Source: Toxorhynchites rutilus septentrionalis (taxonomy: Eukaryota > Arthropoda > Insecta > Diptera > Culicidae). Taken from it: DNA of 64,000 nucleotides. Below, piece after piece: positions 11,986 through 55,878 of this stretch (position 1 is its first letter; the number at the start of each line of letters is the position of its first letter). Under the pieces are notes generated by a model. That model worked only from the letters and a program-made list of their open reading frames with translations, had not been told where the DNA came from and made no database searches. Location of the stretch: NCBI RefSeq assembly GCF_029784135.1, contig NC_073746.1, positions 261,431,598-261,495,597 on the forward strand. Reading direction: 5' to 3'. The translations under genes were made by a program, and so were the position numbers.

Positions 11986-12214
11986 ATTCCCGTTCTGGCC
12001 GGGGGATTTTTCGCCAAAGAAATTTCTTCCGACTTGCACTGTGGTCACTTGTGTGTGGTATTCTAGAGCTTGCCATTCCAGAATACATTCAAGGCGTGTT
12101 TTTCGGCATAGAAATCTCAACTAAGTACTACTAATAAAAATGACGCAGGCAATACTTACGTTGAGGAGGCCAAAATGCCACTGGTAACGTTAGTGCCATC
12201 CAAGAAGAAGAAGA
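11986..12214 (+). mobile_element. tRNA-related SINE, 5'-truncated, with 13-bp target duplication
   Basis: The sequence starts ATTCCCGTTCTGGCC, the end of a tRNA-like B box and acceptor region, and ends in an AAG-rich tail after GTGCCATCC. AGATAAGTCATAG is present directly before (11973-11985) and after (12215-12227), a clear target-site duplication. The fuller tRNA-like head of the same family is at 45938-46013 on the other strand. Confidence 0.8.
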
Positions 12215-12227
12215 AGATAAGTCATAG

Positions 12228-13931
12228 ATAATCTACGAAATTTTTAAGTTAGATAATGCATATAGTGGTAACTTCCGGACATTTTTCAGAAGCTCATTCT
12301 GAAGATAATGGCGATAAAACTGATATCACACTTAGTTGATTGATATAATTGATTATGTAGGGGTTTCCGTTTGGCCGATACGAGAAGGATCTGCAGTAAT
12401 TGAAGCATGCTACTCATTGTTTGCCTAGCAGAAAATATAAATTATAACACTTATACCAAGCCATTCTGTGTGTTATGTGTTATGAACGAAACAATATAAA
12501 ATGATGATTTTATAACCTTCTCAGTGTAGAAAAAACACTTGAAACCAGAAAATTCGATGAAATTTTTTTTTCTTCTCATGTTCTAAAAAACAAATGAATT
12601 TCAAATCAAATCATCATTTTACTCGCACCGCTATCTGGTTGTAAATCCAACTTAGATTCGCCAATTGGAAGTACGATCCGCTATAGAACACCCAATGAAA
12701 GATATGGAAAATTACACATATTTTATAGAAAAACGGTCACAATCACTTTGTTTACCTCGATTGTTCGCGTTGCGGACCCAGCAAACATTAAATCGTATAA
12801 ATAACCTATATACAACATCATGTTCCCCATATTTTAATGGTATATAATGCACCTAATTAGCATATTCATGCAAAATTGTAGACCATACCATGTAAATCAT
12901 ACAAATACATATTTTGACACCGATATTCATCCATATTCCGGAATTCGATCGAGTTTGAAAATTCGCCACCTATTCGAGATCGTCTTTTTCATTCAGCAAT
13001 CCGAACAAGATCGATTTCTGTATTCTACAATCCGTCCGAAATTCCGTTATCACCCGTCTGCCCGGATCCGAGCTCTGTCCGTCCGCTTCTCGAATGTGTC
13101 CCTTTGGTCTCTTTTTAAGGTGAAGGTGGAAGCTAGCCATCGTAGTAGTATAGGTAAACCCACGTGTAAAAATGGAGTAATAGTGTTTGTGAGAGAAGAG
13201 CAAAACACACGTAAATTGATCAATTCACTTATAAAACTGTGTGGCGCTTCATTGACACGAGTATTTGAATACATTTGAAAAAAAATAACAATTCAATACT
13301 AAAGTAAAATGTATGAACGATATGTTCCGATGAACAATTGCAAATATAAATATACATAGAAGGTGCATTTGCATATGAAGTAAAATTCTAATTATACGCG
13401 AGCGTAACATGAGCAAATTTATAACACATGCGAATTGGGGCTCTTTTGGGTATTAACAAGTTCTTCCGCATAGTAACTTGATGTTGATAATTCCTCAATA
13501 TTTTTTTTTCCTTCGTTTATCGTATTGTTTTCATATATTCACGTTGAAGAACCTTAACCCTTCTCTTCGTTGGCTGAGGCATTTTTATTGAGTGTAATAC
13601 TTTTCCGTTTACTGTTTCCGAAAGCATAGGCAGCCGTGGCAGTGTTCCGAGCTCTGCAATACAATTTTCTTACCCAATGTAAAAGTTGCTAAAACTTACA
13701 TTATAGACCTATTAAACGTAAAAATAATTATGGTATTGATATCAACACAATTTTATTCTATTGATTTTCATAACATGAAACGCTATGACTCAGGAATAAT
13801 ATTTTATTGAGTGGTTTTTATAGCTGTTTCGATTATGTTGTCTGGCATCAGTGTCGAAAAAATAACGATGCTTTTACCAATACAAACGAAACCATCGCCG
13901 AAAATTGAAAAATGCAAATTTAACTGGTCAT
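12228..13931. other. Intergenic DNA, no gene seen
   Basis: Open frames around 12665-13278 lack domains, conserved motifs and a credible gene structure. Mostly AT-rich unique-looking sequence. Confidence 0.4.
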
Positions 13932-14496
13932 TTAACTGTGTGGCTGTGTGCCGGTCTTGATCATCACCGAAGAAGTACGGCCCAATGACGCCGCCGGACC
14001 ATAAACCGCATCAAACCGTGACTCATGGAGTACGTGTGGATTGCTGCCTGACCAATAACGCATATTGAACTTATTGACGCATCCATTCAGCCAGAAATGA
14101 GCCTCATCGTTGAAGATGATTTTTCGATGAAGATCCGGATCATTTTCAAGTTGTTGCTCAGCCCAATTCACGAATATATGACGCTTCTGGTGGTCACAAT
14201 GACGTCACAAAGATGCGACGTGTGAGATACTGATTTGGGTCTTCCTCAATTGATGCGCTAGCGGCAGCAATATTCTGGACACTACGGACACTTCTTTGTC
14301 CCACTGGCACAGGAACATTTTGTACTGTGCCTGTGGATTCAAATTTTTCTACTAGACGCTCAATTGTTGATCTGGCAGGATGATTATGACGACCATAAAT
14401 TGGACGTAGCGCTCTTAAAGTTGAGGCTATTGACTCCGAATTTCGGTAGTAAATTTTAATAATCTCGGCTCGTTGTTGGATCGTATATCTTTCCAT
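13932..14496 (-). pseudogene. Tc1/mariner-superfamily transposase, deleted
   Basis: The N-terminal part (14496 to about 14200) encodes a helix-turn-helix region (MERYTIQQRAEIIKIYY, RPIYGRHNHPARSTIERLVEKF) of the type found at the start of many insect IS630/Tc1-like transposases. The second part (14171 to about 13932) encodes FNDEAHFWLNG, containing the second-Asp region of the DDE core, followed by a +1 frameshift near 14020. The linking region and the end of the catalytic core are missing. A copia element is inserted immediately upstream of its start codon. Confidence 0.75.
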
Positions 14497-14505
14497 TATG
14501 AAATA

Positions 14506-14606
14506 TGTTGATATAGTAAGCCATGAATTAGATTTTTAATAAAATGTTCATTCTGTCTGTACCACTAGTCATAACCAGACGTGTTTTACTAACGTAGAAA
14601 CCATTA
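14506..14606 (+). repeat. copia left LTR
   Basis: 101 bp, begins TGTTGATATAG. Differs from the right LTR at a single position that I can find (TAATAAAATG versus TAATAACATG). Confidence 0.9.
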
Positions 14607-14620
14607 GGTTATGGGCCCAG
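14607..14620 (+). other. copia primer binding site (tRNA-iMet internal)
   Basis: GGTTATGGGCCCAG follows the left LTR. This is the sequence used by copia elements to prime on an internal fragment of initiator tRNA-Met. Confidence 0.8.
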
Positions 14621-14819
14621 GTACCATAGCTACGGACAAACAAGTGTGATTTTTTTTTTGAAGAACGTTATTTCAAGATGTCTCTTGCTGGAGCTGGAAG
14701 CGGAAGTTCTGGAACAGGAAACGGAGGCGGAAGTTCCGGAACCGGAAGCGGACGGAAATGGACGAAATTTCGGAGATAGAGGAAGATCGACCGGCAGTTG
14801 AGGGATTTCGCTGCCAGCC

Positions 14820-17607
14820 ATGGAACGTCTTCGAGGCCGAGAAAACTATTCTTCATGGGCATTCGCGACCAAAATGCTGTTAATCCGTGAGGGAACTTGG
14901 GACGCTGTGAATGCACCGGAAGAAGGTGATCCGGAAAACGAGAGGTCGCTGAGAGCACTAGCTACGATATGCCTCAGTATTGAACCGATCAGTTATAGCC
15001 TGGTCCAGTCGGCAAGCACAGCGAAACAAGCATGGGATAACCTCAAGAAAGCCTTCCAGGATGACGGGATGACTCGGAGGATTGGGTTACTTCGTAAGTT
15101 GACCAGTATTCGCCTGGGAGACTATTCCACTGTTGAAGCGTACGTGAACGAGATGATGTGTACGAGTCATAAGCTGAGTGAAGCAGGATTCAAGGTTGAC
15201 GATGAATGGTTGGCCAGTCTGTTGCTGATGGGACTCCCCGAGGTGTATGGACCAATGATAAGTGGAAACCGCGCAGGAGAAGCTCAGGAATTGATCCACA
15301 GTGATCTATGCGGCCCGATGGAGAACGTGTCAATCGGTGGTAGCCGGTATTTTCTAACGTTCATTGATGACAGCAGCCGCAAAATTCATGTGTATTTTTT
15401 GAAGTCGAAGAAGCAAGTATTGCAGTATTTCCAAGACTTCAAGTCGATGGTGGAGAACCAAACCGGCAAACGAATCAAGCGCTTACGGACGGATAATGGC
15501 ACAGAGTATGTGAATGGAGAGATGGAGAATTTTCTTCGCAAATCCGGGATTCATCATGAAGTCACGGTGCCGTACAACCCAGAGCAGAACGGGTTAGCGG
15601 AGAGAGCGAACCGTACGATCGTCGAGCGGGCACGATGTCTGTTGTTTGATGCCAACCTGGAAAAACGCTTCTGGGCGGAAGCTGTGTCCCGCCGAATCGA
15701 TCACCGACGAAAGGCTTACGAGTGACCCCGGAGGAATGGTTCAGCGGTGTGAGACCAGACCTGTCCAAATTACGTGTGTTTGGAGCAAAAGTAATGTGCC
15801 ATGTACCGAAAGCGAAGCGATTGAAGTGGGATGCAAAATCCGAAGCTGGCATATTTGTTGGATATTCCGAGCATCCGAAGGGCCTTCGAGTGTTCAATCC
15901 ATGGACTGGAAAAGTATTTGTGTCTCGTGACGTCGTCTTCGTGAGCGAAGCTAGCGGAAATGCCATGCAGATGTCGGAAGCTGAACCTGTGAATGAAATG
16001 ATGGAATTAATGAGTGAAGAGATCGTTGAAGGTAATGAAGCTATCGGCATGCCAACTGGTTCCACCGAAGGCAATGATGAAAATCGAAAAGACCTGTCGT
16101 CGGAGGACGATTTGGAGGACGAGACGAATTACGACAGCGCGAATGATAGTATCGAGACAAATCGGAAAGCATCACCTGCGCTCCCCTCGCAACAAGAAGA
16201 GCAGCGAGCGGAAGCGCCGTATTCCAGGCAAGTACTATAATTTCGATTTGACGTATAGTGTACTTCCTGAAACATTTGTTGAATCTCAGGTAATCGGCAA
16301 TGAGCGGGAAACCGAGCCGCAGACGGTCGGTCAAGCAATGGAGGCCGACGATCATGAGCTGTGGCGTGAGGCTATGGAAGCTGAGATGCAGGCGTTGAGA
16401 AGCAACAAGTCGTAGAAGTTAACAGAGCTACCAGCGGGAAGAAAAGTTTTGAAGTGCAAGTGGGTCTTCAAGCGGAAACTCAACTCGGACGGATCTGTAC
16501 AGAAGTATAAGGCAAGGCTCGTCATTAAAGAGTTCTCGCAAGTCAAGGTAGTCGACTATAACGAGACGTACTCGCCGGTGGTGAGACTCGCAAGCATTCG
16601 ATTTCTGTCGGCACTGTCAGCGCAGCAGGATATGCGTATACACCAAATGGATGCCGTTACAGCGTTTCTTCAGGGAGAGTTATCCGACGAAGAAATCTAT
16701 ATGGAGCAGCCTGAAGGATTCGTTGATAGGAAGTCTCCGAAGAAAGTTTGTCGTCTGCTGAAGGCTCTGTATGGATTGAAGCAAGCGTGTCGTGTCTGGA
16801 ACACGAAATTGGATGCGGAGCTGAAGCGTATGGGTTTGAAGCGATCTAGCTTCGATCCGTGCGTATACTTCAAGATCGAAGGAAATATTATTCTGGTGGT
16901 CGCTGTATACGTGGACGATTTCTTGCTGTTCTCGACGGATCAAGATTGGATCGACACCGTGAAGAAGCAGCTGATGACGAAGTTCCACATGAAAGACCTA
17001 GGAGAGGCCAAGCGGGTTCTCGGCATGCGAATCACCAGAAGTAAGGACGCTGTTATGCTGGATCAAGAAAGGTATGTGGAGGAACTACTGGAGCAATTCA
17101 ACATGACCAATTGCAACACAGTGTCGATACCCATGGACCCACATCAGCGATTGACGAAAGCAGGACCAAGAACGGAAGAACAGAAGCAACAAATGGAAAA
17201 GCTTTCAGTACGGTGGCGGATCAGTGGCGTGGAGTTGTAGGCGACAACCAACAGTGGCGTTGTCCACAACTGAAGCGGAATACATGGCTCTATCAGGTGC
17301 AACACAGGAAGCTGTTTGGTGGCGTGGTTTTCTCAACGAGATGTTTCAGATTGATGTTACTGTCCCGATCTTCTGCGATAACCAGAGCGCAATCTGTTTG
17401 GCGGAAAAGGAGATCGGTTATTCACCTCGAAGCAAACACATCGATCTAAGGCACCACTTTGTACGCGAACAACTGGAATCCAAGGCGATCTCGTTGGATC
17501 ACGTCAAGTCCGAACTCCAGAAGGCGGATGTTCTTACCAAACCCATTCCGGTAGGCCGTCATACTGAAGCAGTGAAGAATCTTGGAATTCAACAAATTCA
17601 TGTTTAA
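14820..17607 (+). pseudogene. copia gag-pol remnant with fusion, frameshifts and deletions
   Basis: 14820-15260 encodes the N-terminal half of gag (WAFATKMLLIREGTWD). It then runs in frame straight into the integrase core (ELIHSDLCGPM ... FIDDSS ... RTDNGTEYVN ... PEQNGLAERANRT), so the zinc knuckle, protease and integrase zinc domain have been deleted. A frameshift deletion near 15685, another near 16200 and an in-frame TAG at 16413 follow. RT is readable from 16416 to about 17200 (QMDAVTAFLQGEL, YVDDFLLFS). Its end and the first half of RNase H are deleted, and RNase H resumes at 17224 (ALSTTEAEYMAL, SKHIDLRHHFVREQ). The copy cannot encode its own proteins. Confidence 0.9.
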
Positions 17608-17615
17608 GGAGCGGA

Positions 17616-17716
17616 TGTTGATATAGTAAGCCATGAATTAGATTTTTAATAACATGTTCATTCTGTCTGTACCACTAGTCATAACCAGACGTGTTTTACT
17701 AACGTAGAAACCATTA
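17616..17716 (+). repeat. copia right LTR
   Basis: Direct copy of 14506-14606 with one mismatch. Confidence 0.9.
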
Positions 17717-19559
17717 AAATGGCAAACCTTACTGAAGATAAATGTCAAGAGAGCGGGAAAAAATATGACTTCGTTTGCTCTCCCTATCGATCTACTTTTT
17801 TTAAAGGCAAAACTAATCAAATTAATAAACATGAACGAACGACATGTTTTTCATCAATTAATTCAAAACTTTAAAGGCTCAACTGACATTTTGACAGAAA
17901 CTGAAATTTCAGTCTTCTAAACTTCTCTAAATTTAATTATAACTCCTTTTTTTTCACACCAAATGTTAGCTTTATTTTTATTCTGAACCCTAAACTTATA
18001 TTATTTGGACTTTTTTCTTTCATTAAAATAACTAAAAAAATACGAATTACACAAATTAGTTCGAGTTCATTAGAAAAAACCTTAATATCAATGCATAATA
18101 CTTAAATGAACATATTTCGACGACAACCTATCTTTTTCTCATTTTCTAAAATTTTTCCGTGTTCAATCTGTGCTGTCATGGCAGTTAGGTATAATTATTG
18201 AAACCGACAAAGAATTTGAATGTTTCGAATAAACGTTTCCAGAACATAAGATACCTTCGTCGTTCAGTGAAATTTCGGTTCGGTCAAAAAGGTAAATCAG
18301 AATCACGAGAAATCACGGGAAAATATTTGACAGCATGGGGAAAAAAACAGCGTGGAGAAAAAAATTACAAGCAATTTTTGTTTTCAATGCACTTGAACAA
18401 TAAAATGACCTAGGAATATATGAATGATAAGTACAGAAAAACTGTTTTACGAATTGCTATTTACACAAAAATTGGTTATGTATACTAATGAACCTTCTGT
18501 ATATATATATATTGTTGTACTCCTCCAAAGTACGTAGAAGGTAAGCGAAATTTCCTATGTATACACACGGAGAGCGCATGTGTTTCACACACAAAGAAGT
18601 TAGTAATAAAAAATCCTCAATTCGTTCGAGGTTCTGAAGTTTTTTCAATATTTCTTGATTTCAAAAGTTCTAAAAATTAATCAAACAAAATCGCAAGTCG
18701 AGCTGACAATACACAAGATAGTGTACTACATTTTCATTGCAGGTAAGGTTTTATGTGATGTTTTATCGATTTCATACTGAACAGTTTTTGTTTAGTTCAG
18801 CAAAATGTCGAAGTGCCACTCCTGTGATGCCGGAGCAGGATTATTTTGAATATTAGCAGAGTGTGCTAAATACATAATTCCAATGGTTTCACATGCAATT
18901 CCAATTTTATACTTTCAGTTTACTCCACTTCTTCTTACGGAAGTGCAAAATATTATTTTTCAATCACTTTGGAAGATGACGCGGGATGGAGGAAAAGTAT
19001 TTCTCGTTTCCCAAAAACCCCAGGTTTTTTCCTTGGAGTCTCACTACGACTGAACACTCCAAACCAAACCAATGAAAGCGTCGCGATGGATGCTTTAATA
19101 AAATTGAAAAAAAATTAGCAGTGTGGGACGTAATATATCGTTATATTCTAATTTGCGGGAATGACACTTCCTCTATATTATCTCTCCACACATTTGTTCA
19201 TCGATTTTTGCATTATTTTTATAATACAGGTGCGATAATTTTACTGCTTCCATTTTAAAATGATTAAGTAAACAGCTATTTCATCATTTCGAAACATATT
19301 TTGAGACAGTTGTTGCGTTACAATTTTAAAAAATTTAAATATTTTCGAACCTATATGGATTCGATCGATGGCTTATTACTATTTTTTGCTTTTTTTTTCT
19401 TTGCCTACCTTATTTTAACAAAGCCGGGAAGAGACTACCTTCTTATTCTTTATACTTTGGTATTTTTCCACTAAACGTAAATAAACAAACCATTCCCAGC
19501 CCTAGTGTCAGATATAATAGTTTTGTTTTGATACGATGTTTCGTATCTGTAGCTAGAAG
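17717..19559. other. Intergenic DNA, no gene seen
   Basis: The left end (17717 to about 17760) is probably the displaced upstream part of the transposase pseudogene. The rest is AT-rich with no supported reading frame. Confidence 0.4.
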
Positions 19560-19916
19560 CAAGGCGCCTTTATATATACCAGGTGAAACAATCATATGAA
19601 ATGCACTTTCAGCCATATTGGAATTGCTGTCGGTATTGTTTACAAACAGCTGCCGGCGGCTCTCTACAAACTGCCACGACGCTTATTCGAACGATGCCTA
19701 CTATGTTCGGCTTTCGCGAATTTATGTGAAAAAAAGGGATGATTTTGTAGAATTTCATTCTCATCCAGTTCATCCACTACTCTTGCATGTGAAAATGCAA
19801 AAATGACGCATCCTAGCAATAACAAAACAAACAACTTCCACTCCACAAACCGTAATCCCCTTCTTTTTGAAGTGATGATGTTGCTTCACCTGTTATACAT
19901 TTATACAAGCGCCTTG
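19560..19916 (-). mobile_element. CAAGGCGC element 1 (8-bp TSD), upstream of EARS2
   Basis: 357 bp with ends CAAGGCGCC / GCGCCTTG and subterminal CAGGTGAA on both sides. GCTAGAAG occurs before it (19552-19559), after it (19917-19924) and again after element 2 (20275-20282). Element 2 is an inverted copy, so the pair forms a head-to-head structure sharing one 8-bp target duplication. The 8-bp duplication would fit a hAT- or P-like transposase, but none is encoded. Confidence 0.85.
19664..19846 (-). other. Exon-like ORF with signal-peptide character inside the repeat
   Basis: An open frame of about 60 codons (longer if read from the preceding stop) encodes a hydrophobic stretch FVLLLLGCVIFAFSHA followed by an acidic linker (DELDENE) and a basic end (HSRHRSNKRRGSL). 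It looks like a secreted-peptide precursor. There is no in-frame ATG, so it is either an exon needing an upstream start, or a fossil. Element 2 carries the same sequence with a 7-nt deletion that breaks the frame (19995-20170), and the related element at 50140-50349 has lost most of it. I do not recognise the peptide. Confidence 0.35.
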
Positions 19917-19924
19917 GCTAGAAG

Positions 19925-20274
19925 CAAGGCGCTTATATCGATGTGTAACAGGTGAAGCAACATCATCACTTCAATAAGAAGGGGATTACGGTTTGTGGAG
20001 CGGGGGTTGTTTGTTTTGTTATTGCTAGGATACGCCGTTTTTGCATTTTCACATGCGAGAGTAGTGGAAATGAGAATGAAATTCTACAAAACCATCCTGC
20101 TTTTTCACATAGATTCGCGAATGCCGAACATAGTAGGCATCGTTCGAATAAGCGTCGTGGCAGTTTGTAGAGAGCCGCCGGCAGCTGTTTGTAAACAATA
20201 CCGACAGCAATTCCAATATGGCTGAAAATGCATTTCATATGATTGTTTCACCTGGTATATATAGAGGCGCCTTG
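19925..20274 (+). mobile_element. CAAGGCGC element 2 (inverted relative to element 1)
   Basis: 350 bp, starting CAAGGCGCTTATA and ending GGCGCCTTG, the reverse complement of element 1 with modest divergence. Flanked by GCTAGAAG on both sides. The peptide-like frame here is frameshifted. Confidence 0.85.
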
Positions 20275-20292
20275 GCTAGAAGTAGTGCTGTT

Positions 20293-20601
20293 CAAGACGG
20301 GTCTATGGTACCAAGGCGCGTAGAAGTATATCCTAAGGTGGGCCAACTTGCTAAAACCACTCTTCAGCCATCTTGGGAGGCTACTGTGTTTTGTTTGTAA
20401 ACAAAACACAATACGCTTGTGCCCAAGCTCGCTCGTGATCAGTCTGTCTCTTTCACACTTGGAGGAAAAAATTCCCCTTCTGCTTTCTTCCGTACTGTTT
20501 TCATATACCGCTCCCCTAACCAACTTAGTGACGAAACGGCCTCACCTAGTACCATAGACCCGTCTTGTATGGTACTATAGTATATACTTCTAGGCGCCTT
20601 G
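20293..20601 (+). mobile_element. CAAGGCGC-family element 3, in the EARS2 leader
   Basis: 309 bp between two copies of GTGCTGTT (20285-20292 and 20602-20609). It begins CAAGACGGGTC and ends GGCGCCTTG. Inside is a 255-265 bp unit also found three times in tandem at 55137-55878, with the palindrome TGTTTTGTTTGTAAACAAAA. It also has internal inverted copies of its own ends (CCATAGACCCGTCTTG), so it looks composite. It ends about 37 bp before the EARS2 start codon. Confidence 0.8.
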
Positions 20602-20638
20602 GTGCTGTTATTTAGAAGTAGTTGCGAATTTTTGAACA

Positions 20639-22341
20639 ATGAATATACTTTTTCAAACAGTGTTAAAACCATTGCCGATAAATTCATACAGTATTCGTTT
20701 ATTGCTACCAGCTCGTCCATTACGACGTTTTTGTACCAGACGCTTGGAAACAACTGAGGATGTGCGGGTTCGTTTTGCACCGAGTCCAACCGGTGAGTAA
20801 ATTATTTGTTTGAAATAACGTGAACATTATTGCGTTATTACGTGATTGTAGGTTTCATGCACTTGGGTGGACTGAGAACAGCCCTTTTCAACTATCTATT
20901 CGCGAAATCTCATGAAGGGAAGTTGATTCTACGTATCGAAGACACTGACCAGGAGCGCTTGGTAGAGGGGGCAATGGAACGTATCTACGAGGACCTCAAG
21001 TGGGCCGGAGTTGAACCGGACGAAAGTCCTTGGAAAGAAGGCCCATACGGGCCGTATATCCAAAGCAAACGATACGATATCTATAAGCAGGAGGTGAAAA
21101 AGTTGATGGAAGATGGTAAAGCCTACTATTGTTTTTGCACCGAGAGGCGACTGGACCTGCTTCGGAAGGAAGCCGTTAGGCTGAGACAAATTCCGAAGTA
21201 TGACAACAAATGTCGACATCTAACGCCGGGACAAATTGCTGAACGATTGGCGAGAAACGACAAGTTTTGCATCCGTTTCAAGCTGGATTCGAAAGCGGAC
21301 GAATTTCAGGATTTGATTTACGGAAAAATAGTTTATTTCGTTGCACAAAACGAAGGCGATCCGGTGATCATCAAGTCGGACGGATTCCCTACCTATCACT
21401 TTGCGAACGTGGTGGACGATCATTATATGAAAGTAAGCCATGTGTTACGTGGAGTCGAGTGGCAGATATCCACCCCGAAGCACATACAAATGTTTCGCGC
21501 GTTCGGTTGGAGGCCACCACAGTATGCCCATCTGCCTCTAGTGATGAATGCAAACGGATCTAAATTGAGTAAACGCCAGGGAGACGTTCAGCTCGATTAT
21601 TACCGAAAGATGGGTATATTTCCGCAAGCGCTGCTGAATTTCATCACCCAGAGCGGGGGTGGATTTGATAGAGGACTAATTGATATAGTCGGTCCCCAGA
21701 TGGAGGACCTGATCCGACATTTTGACATCGGAAAAATAAATGCACACTCTAGCCGACTGAACGCGGATCTGCTAAAGCAGTGCAATCGGGAAGAAATTGA
21801 GCACCAACTAAAAAATTGTCCAGAGAAAGCAGAAGCTCTTGTGCAGGAAGTGATACGGATGGTTCGACATGAATTCGGAGATCAACTAAAGAATCTGGAT
21901 TTGGACGAGAAGCATGTGCGAGATGTGTTGGAGTGGTCAACCAAGCGTATAGATGTTCTGCAAGACTTGGTAAAAGGAAAGCTTTCCTTTCTGTGGGTTC
22001 TTCCGCATGGTACAAAGGATAAGACTATCAGTAAAGGTATAATTGTGTCTTCAACTAGCTTGAACGGTCTGATTAATTGAACTGATTTTTTTACAGATAT
22101 CCTATTAGATTTTGCCAACAGCCTTACCTCGGAATGGGACAATAGTTTTACCAAAGCACAGCTTAGTAAATTTTTGAAAGCATTTGCCCAACGCAATAAT
22201 ATTGCATTTGATTTGTTCATGAAGTCCATACGAAGCAGTCTCAGTGGCCTCAGTGAGGGTCCCGGAGTTGCCGAGATGATGGAGATCCTAGGACGTGACA
22301 AGACAATCGAACGAATCCAGCTCGCGGCGAAAAGGAAATAA
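20639..22341 (+). CDS. EARS2: Mitochondrial glutamyl-tRNA synthetase
   Basis: Three exons: join(20639..20792, 20852..22036, 22097..22341), 527 residues. Introns of 59 and 60 bp have GTGAGT...TAG and GTATAA...CAG borders and keep the frame. The enzyme charges tRNA-Glu (and often tRNA-Gln) with glutamate in the mitochondrial matrix. The first about 35 residues are Arg-rich without acidic residues (LLLPARPLRRFCTRR), a typical mitochondrial presequence. Class I signatures are present: RFAPSPTGFMHLGG with the HIGH-type HLGG at 55-58, and the KMSKS-type SKLSKRQ at 288-294. GluRS-specific FPTYHFANVVDDH and HVLRGVEW lie between them. The length is usual for the family. The ATG at 20639 is chosen because it supplies the presequence; it lies 30 bp after an inserted repeat. 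Confidence 0.95.
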
Positions 22342-22441
22342 GTGACTGATTTCAATCGTTGTGGAGTTTATTTGGATAGGTTTGTTCTACAGTTTTCCTT
22401 CGATTAAGATGAACATGTTGACTAACTGTATAGATAGTAGT

Positions 22442-22447
22442 AATAAA
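22442..22447 (+). promoter_or_regulatory. Candidate polyadenylation signal of EARS2
   Basis: AATAAA 100 bp after the EARS2 stop codon. A second AATAAA lies near 22630, where transcripts would overlap the SERINC 3' UTR. Confidence 0.5.
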
Positions 22448-22691
22448 AGTAAACATAAACTACACAAATTCAGATTTCGGATACCCGTTCTTTTCATACA
22501 TTCCGAGAAATGACCACCATTGCGTCACATTCAGTTGAACTAGGGTTAACAAATATTAATCAAAACATCTACATTTTAAATCTGCACTGGAGTTCGAAGT
22601 GATTTCATTCATTATTTCTGCTGTTAGTAGAATAAATCCACTGCGTCTGCGCATTTCCGATGAATGTAACATTCTCTTATCACAGCAGAAT

Positions 22692-54953
<32,262 letters not shown>

Positions 54954-55136
54954 TGCACTTAATTTTGTTTAGCAAAGATACTATTTCGACAATTTACACC
55001 TTTTGAAAAATTCGATGGATTTTCACTTCAATTACGTACTTAAGTTTCACAACAAAGAATTACTCATAAACACGACCGAGGTGCCAAGGAAGAACGATAC
55101 AAAAAAAATGACATTGCGTTTCAGCAACCAGTCCCC

Positions 55137-55878
55137 CAAGGCGCGTAGAAGTATATCCTAAGGTGGGCCAACTTGCTAAAACCACTCTTCAGCCATCTTG
55201 GAAGTCTACTGTATTTTGTTTGTAAACAAAACACAATACGCTAGTGCCGAAGCTCGTTCCTGATCAGTCTGTCTCTTTCACGCTTCAAGCAAATAATTTC
55301 CCTTCTGCTTTCTTCCGTACTGTTTTCATACACCGCTCCCCTAACCAACTTAGTGACGAAACGGCCTCACCTAGTACCATAGACCCGTCTTGCAGTCCCC
55401 AAGGCGCCTAGAAGTATATCCTTAGGTGGGCCAACATGCTAAAACCACTCTTCAGCCATATTGGAAGTCTACTGTGTTTTGTTTGTAAACAAAACACAAT
55501 ACGCTTGTGCCGAAGCTCGTTCCTGATCAGTCTGTCTCTTTCACGCTTCAAGCAAATAATTTCCCTTCTGCTTTCTTCCGTACTGTTTTCATATACCGCT
55601 CCCCTAACCAACTTAGTGACGAAACGGCCTCACCTAGTACCATAGACCCGTCTTGCAGTCCCCAAGGCGCCTAGAAGTATATCCTTAGGTGGGCCAACAT
55701 GCTAAAACCACTCTTCAGCCATATTGGAAGTCTACTGTGTTTTGTTTGTAAACAAAACACAATACGCTTGTGCCGAAGCTCGCTCGTGATCAGTCTGTCT
55801 CTTTCACGCTTCAAGCATATAATTCCCCTTCTGTTTTATTCCACACTATTTTCATAAACCGCTCCCCTAACAAACTTA
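55137..55878 (+). repeat. Three tandem units of the CAAGGCGC repeat
   Basis: Units start at 55137, 55400 and 55663 (period 263). Each runs CAAGGCGC...TGTTTTGTTTGTAAACAAAA...; the first two end GACCCGTCTTG, and CAGTCCC separates units. The same unit forms the body of element 3 in the EARS2 leader (20293-20601). The third unit is broken by a MITE. Confidence 0.9.

Larger units (their letters stand above)
14506..17716 (+). mobile_element. Defective copia-type LTR retrotransposon
   Basis: The element is 3211 bp with 101-bp direct LTRs, far shorter than a usual copia (about 5 kb). It has a copia-style primer binding site after the left LTR, a purine tract (AAGGAGCGGA, 17606-17615) before the right LTR and remnants of gag, integrase, RT and RNase H in copia order (integrase before RT). 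AAATA precedes it and AAATG follows it, a 4-5 bp target duplication with one possible change. It sits just upstream of the ATG of the transposase pseudogene. Confidence 0.9.

Noticed and set aside
12665..13278. Two adjacent open frames of 60 and 143 codons
   Set aside because: No domain, no splice-consistent structure and biased only by AT-rich sequence.
19952..20170. Open frame with several Cys and the basic C-terminus
   Set aside because: Frameshifted product of CAAGGCGC element 2; only its last part matches the peptide-like frame of element 1.
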